A stretch of 64,000 nt of DNA from assembly GCF_004339665.1 (NCBI RefSeq), contig NZ_SMMU01000005.1, positions 62,001-126,000 of the forward strand, in the 5' to 3' direction. This DNA comes from Azotobacter chroococcum. Lineage in GTDB: Bacteria; Pseudomonadota; Gammaproteobacteria; Pseudomonadales; Pseudomonadaceae. The translations under genes and the position numbers were made by a program. Positions 57,826 through 64,000 of the stretch are shown piece by piece. The notes beneath the pieces are model-generated. The model was not told where the DNA came from. It did not search any database and saw only the letters and a list, made by a program, of their open reading frames with translations. The first letter of the stretch is position 1. Every line of letters begins with the position of its first letter.

Positions 57826-60414
57826 ATGTCATCGCATAAATTCGGACTCAATCTGGTGGTGGTCGTGGCGGTCGCCGCGCTCTTCACCGGCTTCTGGGCG
57901 CTCTACAACCTGCCGGTCAGCGCACCGGACTGGCCCGAACAAATCTCCGGCTACTCCTTCTCGCCGTTCCGCCCGGGGCAAAATCCCCAGGAGGACGTCT
58001 ACCCGAGCGACGAGGAGATCCGCGCCGACCTGGAGCTGCTCAGCCGGCAGACCGACAGCATCCGCACCTATTCGGTGGACGGCGCCCTGGCCAATGTGCC
58101 GCGCCTGGCCGAGGAGTTCGGCCTGCGCGTGACCCTGGGCATCTGGATCAGCCAGGACATCGAGCGCAACGAACGGGAGATCGCCAAGGCCATCGAACTG
58201 GCGAAGAGCTCGCGCAGCGTGGTGCGCGTGGTGGTCGGCAACGAGGCGCTGTTCCGCGGCGAGATCACCCCCGAGGCGCTGATCGCCTACGTCGACCAGG
58301 TGCGCGCCGCGGTCAAGGTGCCGGTGACCACCTCCGAGCAGTGGCACATCTGGCAGGAATATCCGGAGCTGGGCCGCCACGTCGACCTGATCGCCGCACA
58401 CATCCTGCCCTACTGGGAATTCGTGCCGATGGAGGATTCCACCCAGTTCGTCCTCGACCGTGCCCGCGACCTGAAGAAGCTGTTCCCGAGAAAGCCGCTG
58501 CTGCTCTCGGAAGTCGGCTGGCCGAGCAACGGCCGCACCCGCGGCGGCGCCGAGGCCTCCCAGGCCGACCAGGCGATCTACCTGCGCACCCTGGTCAACA
58601 CCCTCAACGCCCAGGGCTACAACTACTTCGTCATCGAGGCCTTCGACCAGCCCTGGAAGATCGACGACGAAGGCTCGGTGGGCGCCTACTGGGGCGTCTA
58701 CAACTTCGAGCGCCAGCCCAAGTTCGCCTTCGAAGGGCCGGTGGTGGCGATTCCCCAGTGGCGCCTGCTGGCCATCGGCTCGGTGGTCCTCGCCGTGCTG
58801 GCCCTGGCCCTGCTGTTGATCGACGGTAGCTCGCTGCGCCAGCGCGGGCGCACCTTCCTGACCTTCGTCGCCTTCGCCTGCGGCTCGATCCTGGTGTGGA
58901 TCGCCTACGACTACAGCCAGCAGTACAGCACCTGGTTCAGCCTCACCGTCGGCTTCCTCCTCGCCCTCGGCGCACTCGGCGTGTTCATCGTGCTGCTCAC
59001 CGAGGCCCACGAGCTGGCCGAAACGGTGTGGATGCTCAAGCGCCGCCGGCCGTTCCCGCCGGTCACTGGCGACGAAGCCTACCGGCCCAAGGTGTCGATC
59101 CACGTGCCCTGCTACAACGAGCCGCCGGAGATGGTCAAGCAGACCCTCGACGCCCTCGCCCGTCTGGACTATCCGGACTACGAGGTGCTGGTGATCGACA
59201 ACAACACCAAGGACCCGGCGGTCTGGCAGCCCCTCGAGGAGCACTGCGCGCGCCTCGGCCCGCGCTTCAAGTTCTTCCACGTCGCGCCGCTGGCCGGCTT
59301 CAAGGGCGGCGCGCTGAACTACGTGATGCAGCACACCGCGCCGGACGCCGAGGTGATTGCGGTGATCGACTCCGACTACTGCGTCGAGCGCGACTGGCTC
59401 AAGCACATGGTGCCGCACTTCGCCGATCCGAAAATCGCCGTGGTGCAGTCGCCGCAGGACTACCGCGACGACAAGGAGAGCGCCTTCAAGAAGCTCTGCT
59501 ACGCCGAATACAAGGGCTTCTTCCACATCGGCATGATCACCCGCAACGACCGCGACGCGATCATCCAGCACGGCACCATGACCATGACCCGCCGCGCGGT
59601 GCTGGACGAGCTGGGCTGGGCCGACTGGTGCATCACCGAGGACGCCGAGCTGGGCCTGCGGGTGTTCGAGAAGGGCCTCTCCGCCGCCTACTCGGAACGC
59701 AGCTATGGCAAGGGCCTGATGCCCGACACCTTCATCGACTTCAAGAAGCAGCGTTTCCGCTGGGCCTACGGCGCCATCCAGATCATGAAGCGCCACACCC
59801 GCAGCCTGCTGTGGGGCAAGGACACCGAGCTGACCCGCGGCCAGCGCTACCACTTCCTCGCCGGCTGGCTGCCGTGGATCGCCGACGGGCTGAACATCTT
59901 CTTCACCCTCGGCGCCCTGCTCTGGTCGGCGGCGATGATCATCGTCCCGCACCGGGTCGATCCGCCGCTGATGATCTTCGCCATCCCGCCGCTGGCGCTG
60001 TTCGCCTTCAAGGTCGGCAAGATCCTGTTCCTCTATCGCCGCGCGGTGGGCCTCAACCTCAAGGATGCCTTCTACGCCGCGATCGCCGGCCTGGCGCTGT
60101 CGCACACCATCGCCAAGGCGGTGCTCTACGGCTTCTTCACCAGCAGCATCCCGTTCTTCCGCACGCCGAAGATGGCGACCAGCCATGGCTTCCTGGTGGC
60201 CCTGGCGGAAGCCCGCGAGGAGGTTGTGATCATGCTCGTGCTGTGGGGGGCGGCCGCCGGCATCGCCCTGGTGCAGGGCTTCCCGAGCAACGACGTGATC
60301 TTCTGGGTGGCGGTCCTGCTGATCCAGTCGCTGCCCTACCTGGCGGCGCTGATCATGGCCCTGCTGTCGTCGCTGCCGAAGGCCGAGGAGGCTCCGCTCG
60401 CCGAGACCGCCTGA
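57826..60414 (+). CDS. ndvB: NdvB-type glucan synthase: GH17 domain fused to GT2 transferase
   Basis: The 862-residue inner-membrane protein combines an N-terminal anchor helix and a GH17-like domain with a processive family-2 glycosyltransferase. The GH17 domain (about residues 45-310) has the acid Glu140 in VVVGNEALFR and nucleophile Glu229 in LLLSEVGWPSNG. The transferase has KVSIHVPCYNEPPEM, D515-S-D517, TED at 604-606 and QRFRW at 642-646. Multiple helices lie between the domains and at the C-terminus. P. aeruginosa NdvB has this make-up and makes cyclic beta-1,3-glucans linked to biofilm tolerance. The start is the ATG giving MSSHKFGLNL; earlier in-frame codons are intergenic. Confidence 0.88.
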   Translation: MSSHKFGLNLVVVVAVAALFTGFWALYNLPVSAPDWPEQISGYSFSPFRPGQNPQEDVYPSDEEIRADLELLSRQTDSIRTYSVDGALANVPRLAEEFGLRVTLGIWISQDIERNEREIAKAIELAKSSRSVVRVVVGNEALFRGEITPEALIAYVDQVRAAVKVPVTTSEQWHIWQEYPELGRHVDLIAAHILPYWEFVPMEDSTQFVLDRARDLKKLFPRKPLLLSEVGWPSNGRTRGGAEASQADQAIYLRTLVNTLNAQGYNYFVIEAFDQPWKIDDEGSVGAYWGVYNFERQPKFAFEGPVVAIPQWRLLAIGSVVLAVLALALLLIDGSSLRQRGRTFLTFVAFACGSILVWIAYDYSQQYSTWFSLTVGFLLALGALGVFIVLLTEAHELAETVWMLKRRRPFPPVTGDEAYRPKVSIHVPCYNEPPEMVKQTLDALARLDYPDYEVLVIDNNTKDPAVWQPLEEHCARLGPRFKFFHVAPLAGFKGGALNYVMQHTAPDAEVIAVIDSDYCVERDWLKHMVPHFADPKIAVVQSPQDYRDDKESAFKKLCYAEYKGFFHIGMITRNDRDAIIQHGTMTMTRRAVLDELGWADWCITEDAELGLRVFEKGLSAAYSERSYGKGLMPDTFIDFKKQRFRWAYGAIQIMKRHTRSLLWGKDTELTRGQRYHFLAGWLPWIADGLNIFFTLGALLWSAAMIIVPHRVDPPLMIFAIPPLALFAFKVGKILFLYRRAVGLNLKDAFYAAIAGLALSHTIAKAVLYGFFTSSIPFFRTPKMATSHGFLVALAEAREEVVIMLVLWGAAAGIALVQGFPSNDVIFWVAVLLIQSLPYLAALIMALLSSLPKAEEAPLAETA

Positions 60415-60473
60415 GGCGTGTCGGCCACCCCCGCCGGGCTCCCGCCCGGCAGTCGGCAGTCGCCTATCCTTAA

Positions 60474-62509
<2,036 letters not shown>

Positions 62510-62527
62510 CCGGAGAGTCCGCCAGCC

Positions 62528-62902
62528 ATGCGCCAACCCGATATCGAGATCTACCTGAAGGACGGCGATCAGCAGGCAGTCACCGACTGGCTGAACGCGA
62601 CGATCGGCCCCTGCACGCCCTGGCGCCGCCAGGGCCAGACCTTCAAGTGCCAGGCCGCCAACGGCGCGCCCGTCACCTGGCTGCCGAACGCGGTGGGCAA
62701 GTGGCACACCCTGTTCATCGAGAGCGAGCGGACGCCCTGGGAGGACGACCTGGCCTTCGCCCGCGCCGCCTTTGCCGCACTGGGCGTGGAGATCCGCTGT
62801 GCGCCGGGAGGCTGGCAGGAAGAGGACGGCATCGATGCCGCCGACCGCTGGATCAAGATCAACGGCGAGGGTGAGCAGGAGTTTATCTGGCGGACCCAGT
62901 GA
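62528..62902 (+). CDS. Conserved small cytoplasmic protein of unknown function
   Basis: I do not recognise a characterised family. The 124-residue protein has no signal peptide or membrane span. It is rich in Trp (for example TPWRRQGQTFKCQ, GKWHTLFIESERTPWEDDL) and ends in WRTQ. It follows rlmA by 18 bases in the same direction, and a gene of this kind occurs beside rlmA and a cold-shock gene in P. aeruginosa, from memory. It may belong to the dapE-rlmA transcript. Confidence 0.8.
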   Translation: MRQPDIEIYLKDGDQQAVTDWLNATIGPCTPWRRQGQTFKCQAANGAPVTWLPNAVGKWHTLFIESERTPWEDDLAFARAAFAALGVEIRCAPGGWQEEDGIDAADRWIKINGEGEQEFIWRTQ

Positions 62903-62945
62903 GGGTCCCGGGAAGGCACCGGCGGCAGCCGGAAGCCGGAAGCGA

Positions 62946-62970
62946 ACAGGCCCGTCGCTGACGGGCCTGT
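62946..62970. terminator. Bidirectional terminator-like hairpin
   Basis: A perfect 11-base stem (acaggcccgtc / gacgggcctgt) with a three-base loop lies between the convergent unknown gene and the cold-shock gene. T tracts are weak on both sides, so it may stabilise 3' ends rather than terminate efficiently. Confidence 0.65.
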
Positions 62971-62976
62971 CGGGTA

Positions 62977-63186
62977 CTACACTCTGGAGACGTCTTCCGC
63001 CTGCAGGCCCTTCTGGCCCTGGATCACCGAGAACTCCACCTTCTGTCCCTCGATCAGGGAGCGATGACCTTCGCCGCGGATGGCGCGGTAATGGACGAAC
63101 ACGTCCGGGCCGCTCTCGCGCTGAATGAATCCATAGCCTTTGGCATCATTGAACCACTTGACGGTTCCGACCTCACGATCAGCCAT
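62977..63186 (-). CDS. Cold-shock domain protein (CspA family)
   Basis: The 69-residue protein is a single cold-shock OB fold with both RNA-binding motifs, KGYGFIQ (RNP1) and DVFVHY (RNP2), in [20 protein letters not shown]. It binds single-stranded nucleic acid as an RNA chaperone. The start is the ATG giving MADREV; the upstream in-frame part is leader. Which csp paralogue it is cannot be told from the sequence alone. The preceding 296 bases would carry a long 5' leader, common in csp genes. Confidence 0.94.
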   Translation of the reverse strand: MADREVGTVKWFNDAKGYGFIQRESGPDVFVHYRAIRGEGHRSLIEGQKVEFSVIQGQKGLQAEDVSRV

Positions 63187-63389
63187 TACCACTCTCTCCA
63201 AACATGCAATTTTGTTGTTTGCCTTACCAGAGGCCACCAAGGCCCGCGGACGTGCTCCAAACCCTCAAACATGCTCGATCACTAGGGTGTTGAAGGCGCA
63301 TCCCTGGAAGCACCGCTTCGGCAGTATAAAGCAACCGTCAGGGCTGGAAAGGACTTTTTGTCGCAGGCACGCAACCCCTCCAGATCAAT

Positions 63390-63425
63390 AAATCAGTCGA
63401 AAATCTGAGTATTTTCGACTGATTT
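63390..63425. promoter_or_regulatory. Perfect AT-rich inverted repeat upstream of csp
   Basis: Two 15-base arms pair perfectly (63390-63404 and 63411-63425) around a six-base loop (ctgagt). It lies 58 bases past the stop of the upstream minus-strand gene and about 200 bases before the csp start. It could be the terminator of that gene, an operator, or part of the csp leader. No long T-run follows on the minus strand. Confidence 0.55.
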
Positions 63426-63482
63426 CAGGCTTTTCGCCCACTCCACCAGCAATAACCCTATGTTTGATAGGCGATTTTCCCC

Positions 63483-64000
63483 TCAGACCCAGCGCCGACG
63501 ACGCCACAGCCAGACTGCCAGCACGCCCAGGGTCAGCAGCAGCGGCACCAGGGCGATGTTGAGGAGCTTGAGGGTGCGCCCGAGGGCCTCGATGTCGGCG
63601 TTGAGCTGGTAGCGCACCTCGCGCAGCTCCTTGCGGATGCGCAGCTTCTCCTGCATGAACTGCTGCAGCGTGGCCTGCTGCTCGGCGTTCAGTTCCAGGG
63701 CCTTGCCCGGCTCCTCGCTCTGCTGCAGGGCGGCGAGCTGCTGCTCGGTCTGCGCCAGGCGCTGCTGCAACACCTCCTCCTTCTTGCGGAAGCGCGCCTC
63801 GGCCTCGCGCTGCAGCGCCTCGACCACCACGAACGGACGGCTGAAGCGGCCGCGCGAACGCACCTCGATCAGCGCGTCGGAGCCGGCCAGGTTGTCCAGC
63901 GCGTTGATCGCCAGGCTGGCATTGTCGGCGAACGGCTGCGGGATGCGCTGGCCGAAGAAGTCCTGCACCCGCACCCACATGCGGTCGCTGAGCAGGTCGC
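63483..64000 (-). CDS. GldG-family ABC transporter auxiliary protein, C-terminal part
   Basis: The gene runs in from the right edge; at least 172 codons are seen, continuing in frame upstream as DLLSDRMWVRVQDFFGQ. The segment INALDNLAGSDALIEVRSRG, a charged coiled coil (EAEARFRKKEEVLQQRLAQTEQQLAALQ) and a C-terminal helix (ALVPLLLTLGVLAVWLWRRRRW) resemble the end of proteins annotated as gliding-motility-type ABC auxiliary subunits. Such proteins pair with an ABC ATPase and permease and also occur in non-gliding bacteria with unknown cargo. The upstream genes are outside the window. Confidence 0.7.
   Translation of the reverse strand, partial: DLLSDRMWVRVQDFFGQRIPQPFADNASLAINALDNLAGSDALIEVRSRGRFSRPFVVVEALQREAEARFRKKEEVLQQRLAQTEQQLAALQQSEEPGKALELNAEQQATLQQFMQEKLRIRKELREVRYQLNADIEALGRTLKLLNIALVPLLLTLGVLAVWLWRRRRWV

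Overview
This window is chromosomal DNA from a GC-rich gammaproteobacterium. Gene content and order point to the Pseudomonadaceae (Pseudomonas or Azotobacter): ispF-fghA-adhC-ispD-ftsB-eno-kdsA-pyrG-tilS-accA-dnaE-rnhB-lpxB-lpxA-fabZ-lpxD-skp-bamA-rseP-dxr-cdsA-uppS-frr-pyrH-tsf-rpsB, then divergent map-glnD-dapC, follow the order I remember for P. aeruginosa. That comparison is from memory, not from an alignment, and I cannot name the species.

Positions 1-28,900 are core genome, all on the minus strand: isoprenoid precursors (ispF, ispD, dxr, then uppS), formaldehyde detoxification (fghA, adhC), division (ftsB), central metabolism and CTP (eno, pyrG), KDO and lipid A (kdsA, lpxA, lpxB, lpxD), fatty acids and phospholipids (accA, fabZ, cdsA), outer-membrane assembly (skp, bamA), regulated proteolysis (rseP), replication and RNA processing (dnaE, rnhB, tilS), and translation (frr, tsf, rpsB). 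Many neighbours overlap by 1-11 bases (TGATG, ATGA, TTGA), which suggests long co-translated operons. Positions 29,142-33,931 hold map, glnD and dapC on the plus strand, followed by a minus-strand CPA1 antiporter.

Positions 35,697-42,054 are the most striking accessory block. Four overlapping minus-strand genes encode a large SMC-like ATPase, a small winged-helix-type protein, a kleisin-like protein and a Toprim protein. This is the four-part make-up of Wadjet/MksBEFG anti-plasmid condensins. The order here (ATPase, small subunit, kleisin, nuclease), the DUF3584-type ATPase and the short Toprim protein differ from the jetABCD layout I know, and the nuclease gene looks less GC-rich than its partners.

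Positions 42,270-46,686 return to housekeeping (an ArsC/Spx-like protein, dapD, csdA-csdE) plus a lipoprotein with an alpha/beta-hydrolase fold and a Gly-rich insert. Positions 46,910-56,764 hold a complete high-affinity K+ uptake locus: a 30-residue membrane microprotein, kdpF, kdpA, kdpB, kdpC, then kdpD-kdpE. The locus is interrupted between kdpC and kdpD by a frameshifted porin remnant, two abutting 97-base units with terminal inverted repeats, and a foreign-looking outer-membrane protein gene. Near-identical 28-base direct repeats flank this insert.

Positions 56,770-64,000 carry tcdA, an NdvB-type GH17-GT2 glucan synthase, dapE, rlmA, a small conserved unknown gene, a cold-shock protein gene and the 3' part of a gliding-motility-type ABC auxiliary gene that runs off the window. 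I found no rRNA, tRNA, CRISPR array or complete transposase.
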